Assembly: GCF_018263855.1 (NCBI RefSeq)
Contig: NZ_CP073318.1
Location: 2,170,001-2,234,000, forward strand
DNA length: 64,000 bases
Reading direction: 5' to 3'
Source of the DNA: Kutzneria sp. CA-103260
GTDB taxonomy: Bacteria; Actinomycetota; Actinomycetes; Mycobacteriales; Pseudonocardiaceae
The number at the start of each line of letters is the position of its first letter. Positions within the stretch are counted from its first letter, which is position 1. A program made the position numbers and the translations under genes. Below, piece after piece: positions 9,303-18,132 of the stretch. The notes beneath the pieces are model-generated. The model had not been told where the DNA came from. It did no database searches and saw only the letters and a list, made by a program, of their open reading frames with translations.

Positions 9303-10751
9303 CTAACGGCAGGGCTGCACCCGCGCGGCCGGATCAGTCAGGTAGTCGGCTTCTCGTTGCACGGCGCAGGGGTCGTTGAAAAGCCCGGTGTGGCCGTCGG
9401 AGGAGCGGGTGAGCAGGATCGAGCCGGCGATCTGATGGGCCAGGCCGACACCCCACGAGTAGGGGGTCGCCAGGTCGTACTTGCCGGCCACGACGAGGAT
9501 CGGTGGCGCGCCGCGAACCGGCTCGGGCCGCCACGGATCGGCGGCGGGCACCGGCCAGCCGGTGCAGCCGGCCTGGACCAGCCACGCCTCGACGTGGCCG
9601 GCGGCGTGCGGCGCGGTCCGGGCGGCCTGGGTGATCTGCTGTCGCAGCTGCCCGAACGTCGTTACGTCAGAAGGGAAATCCTGGCAGGCGATCGCCAGGT
9701 AGGTGTTGGCGCCAGCCACGTGCGTCGGGTCGCTCGGGCTGTCCGGCCCGTTGTCGGCGGCGTCGGCGAGCAGACCGGCGTCGCCGGCGACCGCCTGCTG
9801 GATCGCGGTGGCCAGGTTGGGCCACTGGGACGTGACGTTGAGGTATTCGTAGACGCCCTGGAGCACCACCTCGCCGGGGCTGCCGCCGGGAATGCCGTTG
9901 GCGGGCAACGGACCCTTGGCGGTCAGACGCAACAGTTCGTCATAGGTCGCCTCGGCTCCCCGGGCGTGCAGCGCACAGCTGGTCTGCTGATCGCACCAGG
10001 CGAAGAAGTGACGAAGGCTCACCTCGGTCGTGGTGTTCTCGTCGGCCACCAACCGGGCACTGCCCAACGAGTGGTCCATCGGGCCGTCCAGCACCATGGC
10101 GCGGACGTGCTGCGGGTACCGGCGCGCGTAGAGATTGCCGATCAGGCTGCCGTAGGAGAGGCCGAGGAAGTTCAGCTTGTCCTCGCCCAGGGCGACACGG
10201 ATCGCGTCCAGATCGCGGGCTACGCTGATCGTGTCGAGGTGCGCGAGCAGCGGGCCGGTCTTGCGCAGGCAGTCCGCGCCGACGGCGCGGTTGTGGGCGA
10301 CGAGCTGGTCGAACTGAGCCTGGGTGGTCGGGAACTGGGTGACCGTGGGGTCGAACACCGGCTGCGAACACGTCACGGCAGGCACGCTGTGGCCGACCCC
10401 ACGCGGGTCGAAGCCGACCAGGTCGAACCGGTCCCGCAGCTGCTGGGGGAGCCCGTCGGCCCCGTACTCGATCGACTCCGCGCCCGCGCCGCCGGGACCG
10501 CCCGGGTTGATCAGGAGCGTGCCGACCCGCTTGCTCGGATCGGCGGCGTTGACCCGGGACAGCGCAAGGCTGATCTGCGCGCCGTGCGGCTGGGACCAGT
10601 CGAGCGGGACGGTCAACGTCGCGCACCGGGCGTTGTTGCCGCAAGGCTGCCAGTCCAGCGCGGCGCGGGCGGCGTCTGCCGTGGCGGGCACGGCCGCGGC
10701 TGTCGCGGCGACGACGCAGGCGACGGCGATGACTCTGGTTCCGAAGATCAC
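9303..10751 (-). CDS. secreted alpha/beta-hydrolase, tripeptidyl-aminopeptidase (S33/TAP) type
   Basis: 482 residues with an N-terminal signal (MIFGTRVIAVACVVAATAA). The oxyanion region is INPGGPGGAG near 81-90, the nucleophile elbow is GLSYGS with Ser199, the acid lies in AGKYDLATP, and the catalytic His is in DGHTGLF near the C-terminus. The C-terminal third matches the TAP-like domain. Secreted S33 peptidases of actinomycetes trim di- or tripeptides from exported proteins. The length is typical and the gene is intact. Confidence 0.9.
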   Translation of the reverse strand: MIFGTRVIAVACVVAATAAAVPATADAARAALDWQPCGNNARCATLTVPLDWSQPHGAQISLALSRVNAADPSKRVGTLLINPGGPGGAGAESIEYGADGLPQQLRDRFDLVGFDPRGVGHSVPAVTCSQPVFDPTVTQFPTTQAQFDQLVAHNRAVGADCLRKTGPLLAHLDTISVARDLDAIRVALGEDKLNFLGLSYGSLIGNLYARRYPQHVRAMVLDGPMDHSLGSARLVADENTTTEVSLRHFFAWCDQQTSCALHARGAEATYDELLRLTAKGPLPANGIPGGSPGEVVLQGVYEYLNVTSQWPNLATAIQQAVAGDAGLLADAADNGPDSPSDPTHVAGANTYLAIACQDFPSDVTTFGQLRQQITQAARTAPHAAGHVEAWLVQAGCTGWPVPAADPWRPEPVRGAPPILVVAGKYDLATPYSWGVGLAHQIAGSILLTRSSDGHTGLFNDPCAVQREADYLTDPAARVQPCR

Positions 10752-11134
10752 CTCGGTGATTCTCGCCGGCGAGCCCTACGCTGCCGTCAGCCTCGAAGCT
10801 ACGGTTTTGTCATACCTGAGGATTAGAACGTGTGTGTGGCGGGTCCGGTCCGCTGTGGGGTTCTTGGACTGTTCGGCGAACTCGTTGGTCTTACTGGGCC
10901 CCTGGGGACCTCGCGGAGCCGACCGTGGATCTGTCGAATTGATCGAAACCCGGCGACCTGGTCGATGTGCGGGTCGGCGCCTCGCCATCGGCTGATTGAC
11001 AGCGATATGCGCGGCTGTAGCCTGGTTCGGCTGGCGCGGCCGGCGACGCGTTGCTGTGCTTTGGCCATGAAGACCAGGCTCATCCATCATTTGGGGGCGC
11101 TGGCCGACGTCAAACGATCGCGGTCGGGGGGTCG
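10752..11134. other. gene-free divergent promoter region
   Basis: The region between the secreted peptidase (minus strand) and the SARP regulator (plus strand). Short ORFs are present on both strands, but none has a ribosome site with protein-like content. I see no clear palindrome or hairpin. Confidence 0.5.
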
Positions 11135-13867
11135 GTGGAGTTCAGGCTGTTGGGTTCGATCGAGGCCGAGGTGTCGGGTCGGTCGATCCCGTTGGGGCCG
11201 CCGCGGCAGCGAGGCATCCTCGCGGTGCTTGCCGCCGACGCCGGCCGGCTGGTGCTGATGGACACGCTCGTCGACAGGGTCTGGGGCGATGCGCCGCCCG
11301 CCCGGGTGCGGGACGCGCTTTATGTCTATATCGCCCGGCTGCGGAGGATCCTCGCCGCCGGCGACGGCTCGGCTGTGCTGCTTCGTCGCACACACGGGTA
11401 CGTGCTCGACGTCGCGGAGGACACGGTGGACGTCCACCGGTTCCGGCGTCTGGTGGTTGAGGCACGCCAGCCGCACCAGGACGTCCGCACCCGGACTGAG
11501 CTGCTGCGGGCCGCGCTGGCGCAGTGGAGTGGCACCCCGCTGGCGGCGATGCCGGGCGAGTGGGCCGACGCGGTCCGGCAGGCGTGGCAGGGGCAACGCG
11601 TCGACGCTGTCGTGGAGTGGGCCGAGGCCGAGCTCTCGGTGTTCGGCCCGGCCGCGGTGATCGACACGCTGACCGGGATGCTCATCCAGCATCCGCTGCA
11701 TGAGCCACTGGCCGCCACGTTGATGAGGGCGATGCGCGCGGCGGGGCGTACTGGTGAGGCGCTCGACATCTATGCCAGGCTCCGGGCAGAGCTCGCCGAG
11801 CAGTTGGGTATCGACCCGTCCGCGCCGCTGAGGCGGGCTCATGAGGAAATGCTGCGTTCGGACGCTGGTCTGCCGACGGACGGCGGTGCCCTCACGGGTA
11901 GGGGCCTCGAACCGCCGAAGCGGCACGAACGTCTGACTGAGGCGTACACCGGCACGGCCGACCCGGTCATCTCGGTGGTCGCTGGCGCTGAACTTCTTCA
12001 GGTGCTGGGTGAGCACGAGGTCAGGCCAGCGGCCGAGGATGTGGCCCGGGTGGCGGAGTCCGCCGTCCAGCGACTGTCTACACAGGACGAAGCGACCCGC
12101 CGTCTCGCACAGTCCCTGGTGGTGCTGGGCGACGACGCCGACTGGCCGCTGGCGGCAGCCCTGAGCGGCCTGAGCGATGCCGAAAGCCGTGACCACGCCG
12201 ACCGGTTGCGACGGATCGGCGTAGTCGCTCCCGACGGCGCCGCGCGATTCAGCCACCCATCGATCCGCTCCATACTCGCCGAAACCGCCATCACTCCCAC
12301 CGAACTGGCCGCCGGGCACGCCCGCGCGGCGGAACTGCTGTACGCCGACGGCGCGCCGCCCGAACAGGTGGCAACGCATCTGCTGCTCGCCGACCCAGGC
12401 CCCGGGCAGTGGCGGGTTGAGGTCCTGCGCGAGGCGGCCCGGGCGGCCCGAGGCCGAGGACTGCCGGAAACGGGCACGAGGTACCTGCGGCGTGCCCTGA
12501 GGGAGCCGACCTCAACGAAGCAGCGCGGCGACGTCATCCTGGACCTGGGCGCCGACGAGATGCTGTCCGACCCGGACGCGGCAGCGCGGCGGTTGGCGCT
12601 GGCCCTGCCCAGGCTGACCGATCCGCTGACCCGGGGGCGGGCCGCGAGTCTGCTGGCCGATGCCCTGTTCGCCGCCTACCGGCACGAGCAGGCGATGGAC
12701 GTGCTTGAGCGCGCGGTGGCCGACCTCGCGACGCAGGCCGGCTCGGACACGCTGCTCCGGGAACAGTGGTGGCGCGTACAGGCGCAGCTCGTGCTCGTCG
12801 GGTACGAGCGGCCGGCAACCCTGCCGAAGGCCCGCGTATGGGCGGAGCGGCTCCGTGCTCTTGGCATTCCGGGCGACACCCCGGGGCAGCGGGCCGTGCT
12901 GCTGGCGCTGGCAACGCCCGCGATGATCGGCGAGGGCGACGCGGCGACCGTGAACGATCTCCTCGACCGTGGGCTGCGTGGTGAACTGGCCGCCGATGCG
13001 CGGGCGACGTACGTGCTGGGGGTTGCCGGCCTCGGGTACACGCTCACCGACCGGCTCGACGATGCCGCCCTGCGGTACGACCAGATGCGGGAGCTGGCCG
13101 GTCGGTGCGGGGCGACCGTCGCGTCCGCCCAAGCCGTGGCGGGGTTGGTGAACGTGGAATGGCGGCGGGGCGAGCGAATCCCCCTCACCCCACGGTTCGA
13201 CGGCGCGCTGCGCACCGATCTGCGAGCCCGGCTTTCACTGGTGACCGTCGCGGTCGAGTCACTGGTCGAACTCGGCGACCCGGCCGCGGCCGCCGACATC
13301 CTGGACCAGCACGCCAAGGGGGCCACCGACGAGTCAGTGCGATGGGCGCCGGTGTTGGTCAGTGCGGGCCGGGTGCAGGCGGAGCGGGGAGATCTCAGCG
13401 GCGCGCTGGCCCTCCTGCTGGCCTACGGGGGTTTTGAGCGGCAGGAAGGGCTCGGCACCCCGGTGGCAACCCCGTGGCGGACCCTGGCCGCACGGATCTG
13501 CGCCGCTCTCGGACAGCGGGAACAAGCCCGACAGCTGGCCACCGAGGAGTTGGACGCGGCGTATCGGTGGGGCACCGCCCGGGTGATCGGCACCGCTCTG
13601 CGCTGCCTTGGCGCGGTCTCCGACGGCACCGAGGCGCGTGCGCTGCTGGCGGAGGCGGTGGCTGTGCTGGAGCCCTCGCCCGCGCGGCTGGAACTGGCCT
13701 GGGCCAAGTACGAATGGGGGCTCGCCGTCCGCGAAGCCGGCGATCTCCAGACCGGCCTGGACATCCTTGGCGCCGCACTGAAACTGGCTGAGCTGAGCGG
13801 CGCCCGGCTGCTGGCCGGACGGGCTCGGGCGGAACTGGTGGCCGCCGGCGTACGCGTGAGCCCTTAG
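11135..13867 (+). CDS. AfsR/SARP-type transcriptional regulator lacking a recognisable ATPase motif
   Basis: 910 residues from the GTG at 11135, with GGGGGG just upstream. VEFRLLGSIEAEV is the usual N-terminal strand of SARPs, and the longer frame from 11051 is junk-like. Order: OmpR-type winged helix (about 1-95), bacterial transcriptional activation domain (about 100-245, ending EQLGIDPSAPLRRAHEEML), then a long helical/TPR-like region to the end. The NB-ARC Walker A present in AfsR and large LuxR regulators is not seen, so the middle is either degenerate or a different arrangement. It probably controls a secondary-metabolite or secreted-enzyme pathway; the target is unknown. Confidence 0.85.
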   Translation: MEFRLLGSIEAEVSGRSIPLGPPRQRGILAVLAADAGRLVLMDTLVDRVWGDAPPARVRDALYVYIARLRRILAAGDGSAVLLRRTHGYVLDVAEDTVDVHRFRRLVVEARQPHQDVRTRTELLRAALAQWSGTPLAAMPGEWADAVRQAWQGQRVDAVVEWAEAELSVFGPAAVIDTLTGMLIQHPLHEPLAATLMRAMRAAGRTGEALDIYARLRAELAEQLGIDPSAPLRRAHEEMLRSDAGLPTDGGALTGRGLEPPKRHERLTEAYTGTADPVISVVAGAELLQVLGEHEVRPAAEDVARVAESAVQRLSTQDEATRRLAQSLVVLGDDADWPLAAALSGLSDAESRDHADRLRRIGVVAPDGAARFSHPSIRSILAETAITPTELAAGHARAAELLYADGAPPEQVATHLLLADPGPGQWRVEVLREAARAARGRGLPETGTRYLRRALREPTSTKQRGDVILDLGADEMLSDPDAAARRLALALPRLTDPLTRGRAASLLADALFAAYRHEQAMDVLERAVADLATQAGSDTLLREQWWRVQAQLVLVGYERPATLPKARVWAERLRALGIPGDTPGQRAVLLALATPAMIGEGDAATVNDLLDRGLRGELAADARATYVLGVAGLGYTLTDRLDDAALRYDQMRELAGRCGATVASAQAVAGLVNVEWRRGERIPLTPRFDGALRTDLRARLSLVTVAVESLVELGDPAAAADILDQHAKGATDESVRWAPVLVSAGRVQAERGDLSGALALLLAYGGFERQEGLGTPVATPWRTLAARICAALGQREQARQLATEELDAAYRWGTARVIGTALRCLGAVSDGTEARALLAEAVAVLEPSPARLELAWAKYEWGLAVREAGDLQTGLDILGAALKLAELSGARLLAGRARAELVAAGVRVSP

Positions 13868-14061
13868 ACCTGGCACCGACTCGTGGTTCGTATCCTCGGT
13901 GCAGTGGCGCGCGTCCACTTGCGCGGCAAGAAAACTGCAAGGTTTCGTTCAAGTCCCGTGCCGGAGCCTTGCGTCGGCGCACGGCACACCCGTTGAGCAC
14001 GGTCGGTGTCGGGCCGCTTCCGCGGTTGCCCGCCGTGGACGTTGGTGGACGGGGAGGACAG

Positions 14062-14820
14062 ATGGAAGAGTTCAGAATCAGTCGGCGGCAGGGCCTTGTC
14101 GCCCTGGGGGCCACCCTCGGCTCGGCATTGCTCGGCACAAGCCTGGCCAACGTCGCGAACGCGGCCACGGGCACTCGGCAGAACATGGCGGCGGTGCAAC
14201 CGAACAAGGTGGACTACTCCGTCAAAATCTTCAATGATTCGCTGCTGGAAGGCTATCAGGCCATCATATTTCAGGAGGATCCCACGCTGGGGGACGACGC
14301 GGTGACCCTGGCCTGGATGACGAAGACCTGTCATGCGGGTACCAGTGTCACGTTCCTCTGGGGCTTGGACTACAACTTCATCTGGGGGCAGCAGGGAACC
14401 CTCGCGCCGGGAACGAAGTTCAGTGCGGGGCAGATCATTCCCGCCGACCTCACGCAGAACAACGGCGTCACCCTCTCCTACGTCGATGACGGTTACGTCT
14501 TCTCGAAGACGACGCCCTACAAGGGGTCCAGTCTGCATGTCTTCGAGGACCAGACGGTTCCCAAGGCGGGTACGCCCAACTCTGGATCCGTGGGTGTCGG
14601 CATGTCGGGATTCGGCACGTTCGTCGTTCCGACGGGCTCGAACATGAATGTCGACTTTTCGCCCAGTCCGCTCTACTGGATCGCCTTCGGCAAGTACACC
14701 ACCAGCACGGTGATGAACATTGCGCAGTTGACGGTTCCGGTGCGGATCCAGTTCAAGGACGGCGAGACCGCGGCCCTCGCGATCTACGACGGCCGCAACT
14801 GGGACATCACCTACAGCTAG
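14062..14820 (+). CDS. exported RhiA-like protein
   Basis: 252 residues from the ATG at 14062, with GGGGAGGA 3 bases upstream of the A; the frame from 13969 lacks such a site. ISRRQGLVALGATLG plus a hydrophobic run gives a twin-arginine-type signal. The mature part (VKIFNDS..., QEDPTLGDDAVTLAWMTK, GLDYNFIWGQQG, IGMSGFGTFVV-like, LYWIAFGKY) resembles the rhizobial RhiA family, proteins of unclear function induced in the rhizosphere. The match is from memory of the family pattern. It is followed by a strong hairpin and is probably a single-gene unit. Confidence 0.7.
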   Translation: MEEFRISRRQGLVALGATLGSALLGTSLANVANAATGTRQNMAAVQPNKVDYSVKIFNDSLLEGYQAIIFQEDPTLGDDAVTLAWMTKTCHAGTSVTFLWGLDYNFIWGQQGTLAPGTKFSAGQIIPADLTQNNGVTLSYVDDGYVFSKTTPYKGSSLHVFEDQTVPKAGTPNSGSVGVGMSGFGTFVVPTGSNMNVDFSPSPLYWIAFGKYTTSTVMNIAQLTVPVRIQFKDGETAALAIYDGRNWDITYS

Positions 14821-14853
14821 CCCGCCAGCACGTCGACCCGAGCTCACGTATCG

Positions 14854-14894
14854 ACGGTCGCAGGCCCGGCCCTCCCTGTCGGGCCTGTGACCGT
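14854..14894 (+). terminator. hairpin terminator after the RhiA-like gene
   Basis: A 15-base left arm (14854-14868) pairs with 14880-14894 at 14 positions, with one mismatch and an 11-base loop. It starts 33 bases after the stop of the RhiA-like gene. Confidence 0.75.
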
Positions 14895-15014
14895 GCCGAG
14901 GCCGGGGGACTGGTACGCCGATGGCGACACGCGTCTCGTCGATGGCCGCCGCGCCCATCACGTGTCCGCCGCCATGGATCCACAGCAGCGTTGCCCGCCA
15001 AGCCTTCGACACCC

Positions 15015-15044
15015 GAGCGGGTGGGCACGCCGGCCCACCCGCTC
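15015..15044 (-). terminator. hairpin terminator after the P450 gene
   Basis: A perfect 12-bp stem, GAGCGGGTGGGC against GCCCACCCGCTC, with a 6-base loop ends 6 bases beyond the P450 stop codon. Together with the hairpin at 14854 it separates two convergent genes. Confidence 0.75.
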
Positions 15045-15050
15045 ACGACG

Positions 15051-16265
15051 TCACCAGGTGACGGGCAGCGACACCAGACCGCCGGTGAGGGAGCCGGGGC
15101 GGATCTCCAGGTCGTCGGGGGCGACGGCCAGGCGGAGGGTGGGGAGGCGGCGGAACAGGGTGGACAGGGCGATCTTCAGCTCGGTGCGGGCCAGGCTGGC
15201 GCCGATGCAGAAGTGCATGCCGTGTCCGAAGGCCAGGTGGATGTTGGGGGAGCGGGTGGGGTCGAACTCGTCAGGGTCGGTGAACACGGACGGGTCCCGG
15301 TTGGCCGCGTTGGACGACAGCAGCACGCAGTCGCCGCGCTTGATGGTGACGCCTTCGACCTCGACGTCCTCGCGGGCGTAGCGCAGCAGCCCGAGGTCGC
15401 CGAGCGAGGTGTACCGCAGCACTTCCTCCACAGTGGACTGTGCGAGCCCGTCGGGGTCGGCGGCGAACCGGTCGCGGCGGTCGAGGTCGGACAGCAGGAA
15501 CACGGTGCCCATGTCGATGCGGGTCATGGTGGTCTCGTGCCCGGCGAACAGCAGGCCGGCGGCCAGTCGCGCCATGTCCTGCTCGCTGAACGAAGGGTCC
15601 TCGGCCTGGGCCTTCACCATGTCCGTCATCACGTCGGCCTGTGGGTCGGCCCGCTTCTGGTCGGCCAGCCGGCGCATGTACTCGCGCAGCTCGTCGGCGG
15701 CGGCCTGGGCCTCGGCGCCGATGTCCATCCGGCCGAGCCGGGTGGACAGGTCGTGGAAGTAGTCGCGGTCCTCGTACGGCACGCCCAACAGCTCGCAGAT
15801 CACCAGCACCGGCAGCGGCAGTGAGAGCAGCGCGTGCAGGTCGACCGGCTGTGAGGGGTCGGCGTCGTGCGCGGCGGTCATCTCGTCGATGCGGGCGTCG
15901 ACCAGCTCCTGGACATGGTCGGACAGCTTGCGCATGCGGCTGGCGGAGAACGCCGGCACCAGCAGCGACCGCATCCGCTTGTTGCGGGCCTCCTCGTCGT
16001 CGTACTCGCCGCTCGGGCCGTTGAGCACGGCCGCGTCGGAGATCCTGGACGCCTGCTCGGGGGCTGGGTGCGAGCGGCCGAAGCGCGGGTCGGAGAACAA
16101 CTCGCGGCACTGTTCGAACCGGGTGACCAGCCACGCGGGGTCACCCGCGGGCGTCAGCACCTCGACCGGAGCGGTCTCACGAAGCAGCACCGCGTACAGC
16201 GGCGCCAGGTCGATCGCGTTGGCCCGCCTGAACGGCAGCTGCGGCCGGGACTCGGTGGTGGTCAT
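15051..16265 (-). CDS. cytochrome P450
   Basis: 404 residues from the ATG at 16265, with GGAGGG upstream. Class I bacterial P450 features: oxygen-binding AGHETT at 241-246, the ExxR pair Glu281/Arg284, and the heme loop [10 protein letters not shown] with ligand Cys353. It resembles the CYP105/CYP107-type soluble monooxygenases used in actinomycete secondary metabolism and xenobiotic oxidation. No ferredoxin gene is adjacent, so it must use one from elsewhere. Two palindromic operators in its promoter suggest repression by a TetR-type protein, perhaps the one encoded upstream. The substrate is unknown. Confidence 0.93.
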   Translation of the reverse strand: MTTTESRPQLPFRRANAIDLAPLYAVLLRETAPVEVLTPAGDPAWLVTRFEQCRELFSDPRFGRSHPAPEQASRISDAAVLNGPSGEYDDEEARNKRMRSLLVPAFSASRMRKLSDHVQELVDARIDEMTAAHDADPSQPVDLHALLSLPLPVLVICELLGVPYEDRDYFHDLSTRLGRMDIGAEAQAAADELREYMRRLADQKRADPQADVMTDMVKAQAEDPSFSEQDMARLAAGLLFAGHETTMTRIDMGTVFLLSDLDRRDRFAADPDGLAQSTVEEVLRYTSLGDLGLLRYAREDVEVEGVTIKRGDCVLLSSNAANRDPSVFTDPDEFDPTRSPNIHLAFGHGMHFCIGASLARTELKIALSTLFRRLPTLRLAVAPDDLEIRPGSLTGGLVSLPVTW

Positions 16266-16338
16266 GGCAGTCCCTCCAGTGGTGGTTCCGCGGTGTGGAC
16301 ACGCGGGGTCTTGAGCCGGAGCGGGATCTCCACCCACC

Positions 16339-16359
16339 CCTAGGTCACCGTAACCTAGG
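16339..16359. promoter_or_regulatory. palindromic operator 1 in the P450 promoter
   Basis: Arms CCTAGGT and ACCTAGG flank a 7-base core. With the site centred 28 bp away at 16368-16386 it fits one consensus, CTAGGTCAC-N-GTGACCTAG. Position and symmetry fit a TetR-type dimer pair on the P450 promoter. Confidence 0.7.
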
Positions 16360-16367
16360 ATCGAACG

Positions 16368-16386
16368 CTATGTCACGGTGACCTAG
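16368..16386. promoter_or_regulatory. palindromic operator 2 in the P450 promoter
   Basis: CTATGTCACGGTGACCTAG is a 19-bp palindrome with one mismatched pair. It repeats the same half-sites as 16339-16359, centred 28 bp away. Confidence 0.7.
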
Positions 16387-16482
16387 GGATGAATCCGGTT
16401 CGGGCGCCAGGTGCCGCGCGGTGCCGTCACTCCCGATCTGTCCACCGTCGCGGCCCGATTCGGGTAACCGAGCCGTGCGGTA

Positions 16483-17049
16483 TCAGCCGGCGGCGGTCAG
16501 GGTGCGGAGTTGGGTGAAGGACTGGCGGATGGCGTCACGCAGGTCGAGGTCGCCGGCGGCGTCGACCCATCGTTGGAAGGCGACCCGGTAGACCGCGGCG
16601 CCGGCCTCGGCGGCCAGGCTGGCCTCGGTGTCGCCGACGCCGCGGCGTCGCAGCCCGTCGGCGAGCGCGGCCGTCATGTGCGCGAGCTTGATCAGTTCGC
16701 GTTCCCGGAGATCGGCGTTGGCCATGATCACCGTGTGCCGCTTGCGCGCCAGGTCGCCGTCACGTTCGATCATGTCGGCCGCGGCGTCCAGCGCGGTCGC
16801 CACGAGCTCCAGTGCCGACGCCGTGGCCGGCGCGGCCTCCAGCGCGGCCAGCGACTTCTCGGCCAGTTCGGCCGATCCGTCGAAGAGGACCTCGCGCTTG
16901 TCGGCGAAGTGGCGGAAGAAGGTGCGGGCGCTCACGCCGGCCCGGTCGGCGATGTCGGCGACCATGGTCTGCTCGAAGCCGTGTTCGAGGTATAGGGCCA
17001 GCGCGGCCTCGCGCAGTCGGCCACTGGCTCCAGGCTCCCAACGTCCCAT
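16483..17049 (-). CDS. TetR-family regulator
   Basis: 188 residues. The N-terminal HTH (EAALALYLEHGFEQTMVADIADRAGVS then ARTFFRHFADKREVLF) is textbook TetR, and the C-terminal domain is helical and variable, with the ligand unknown. It is divergent from the MDR oxidoreductase at 17159. The 109-bp gap between them holds two 19-bp sites that are exact reverse complements, so it almost certainly represses itself and the oxidoreductase/flavoprotein pair. Confidence 0.9.
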   Translation of the reverse strand: MGRWEPGASGRLREAALALYLEHGFEQTMVADIADRAGVSARTFFRHFADKREVLFDGSAELAEKSLAALEAAPATASALELVATALDAAADMIERDGDLARKRHTVIMANADLRERELIKLAHMTAALADGLRRRGVGDTEASLAAEAGAAVYRVAFQRWVDAAGDLDLRDAIRQSFTQLRTLTAAG

Positions 17050-17088
17050 GCCGCGAGTTTAGTGCCGGCGGCGGTCGACGCCCGAAGT

Positions 17089-17107
17089 GATGTCATCAGG
17101 TGACATC
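17089..17107. promoter_or_regulatory. TetR operator, first copy
   Basis: GATGTCATCAGGTGACATC. It is the exact reverse complement of 17121-17139 and near-palindromic in itself. It lies in the divergent TetR/oxidoreductase promoter. Confidence 0.8.
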
Positions 17108-17120
17108 GGCGTGCTACGGT

Positions 17121-17139
17121 GATGTCACCTGATGACATC
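17121..17139. promoter_or_regulatory. TetR operator, second copy
   Basis: GATGTCACCTGATGACATC, the exact inverted partner of 17089-17107 with 13 bases between. It ends 19 bases before the oxidoreductase start codon. Confidence 0.8.
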
Positions 17140-17158
17140 GCTAAGGGAGGGCTCGGTC

Positions 17159-18100
17159 ATGACGACGATGAAGCGCATCCAGTACCACCAGTACGGCGGT
17201 CCCGAGGTGCTGCGGTTGGAGGACTTCGAGCCGGCGCGGCCCGGCCCCGGCGAGGTGCTGGTCCGCGTGAAGGCGGCGGCTGCGAACCCGATGGACTGGC
17301 AGATCCGCAACGGCGCGATGAAGATCGTGACCGGTCGGCGGTTCCCGCGCGGCCTGGGCCACGACTTCGCGGGCGTCGTGGTGGCGGTCGGCGTCGGCGT
17401 CACTCGGTTCGGGATCGGCGACGAAGTGCTCGGCGGGGCGGGCATGAAGGCGTCCGGAGCGTTCGCCGAGATGGTTGTCGCCGAGGAGAAGGCGGTCGTG
17501 GCGAAGCCGGCGAGCCTGTCCTGGGAGGAGGCCGCCGCGCTCCCCATTGTCGGGCTCACCGCCTACCAGGCCATGGTCAGTACCAGCAAGGTGCACGCCG
17601 GGCAGGCCGTCTTCATCCACGGCTGCCTCGGCGGCGTCGGCCGATCCGCCGCGCAGATCGCCCTCGCACACGGTGCTTCGGTGAGCGGTAGTTGCCGCGG
17701 TTCCGCCATGCGGGAGGCGCGCGACCTCGGTGTCGCCCCGATCGTCGAGTTCGACTTCGACGCGACGGAACTCGCGGGGCGGTTCGACGTCGTCTTCGAC
17801 ACCGCCGGCACGCTGCCGATCAAGGCGGCGCAGACCTTGCTCAAGCCTGGCGGCCGCATCATCGACATCACCCCCACGCCGGCGAAGTTCGCGAGAAGTG
17901 CCCTGCCGGGGCCGTATCAGGTGCTCGTCGCGAAAGCCGTCACGGAGGATCTCGACGCGGTCGCACAGGCTGCCGGGAAGGGCGCACTGCGGCTGCCGGT
18001 CGCCCGCACCGTGCCGCTCGGCGAGGCGATCCCGGCGTTGACGGAGCTCGAGCGCGACCGCACACCCAAGGGCGGCAAACTTGTCATCACGACCGAGTGA
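17159..18100 (+). CDS. NADP-dependent MDR oxidoreductase (quinone reductase type)
   Basis: 313 residues from the ATG at 17159, with AAGGGAGG upstream; an ATG at 17132 lies inside the operator and is unlikely. Medium-chain dehydrogenase fold without zinc: the GroES-like N-terminal domain has YGGPEVLRLED and GHDFAGVVVAVG, and the nucleotide-binding loop is HGCLGGVGRSAAQ near 155-167. Such enzymes reduce quinones or enones. It overlaps or nearly abuts the siderophore-interacting protein gene, so the two form an operon under TetR control. The likely trigger is a toxic electrophile or antibiotic (inference). Confidence 0.9.
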   Translation: MTTMKRIQYHQYGGPEVLRLEDFEPARPGPGEVLVRVKAAAANPMDWQIRNGAMKIVTGRRFPRGLGHDFAGVVVAVGVGVTRFGIGDEVLGGAGMKASGAFAEMVVAEEKAVVAKPASLSWEEAAALPIVGLTAYQAMVSTSKVHAGQAVFIHGCLGGVGRSAAQIALAHGASVSGSCRGSAMREARDLGVAPIVEFDFDATELAGRFDVVFDTAGTLPIKAAQTLLKPGGRIIDITPTPAKFARSALPGPYQVLVAKAVTEDLDAVAQAAGKGALRLPVARTVPLGEAIPALTELERDRTPKGGKLVITTE

Positions 18101-18132
18101 TCATCCCGCCGTTCGAATCCCCTGGAGAACCC

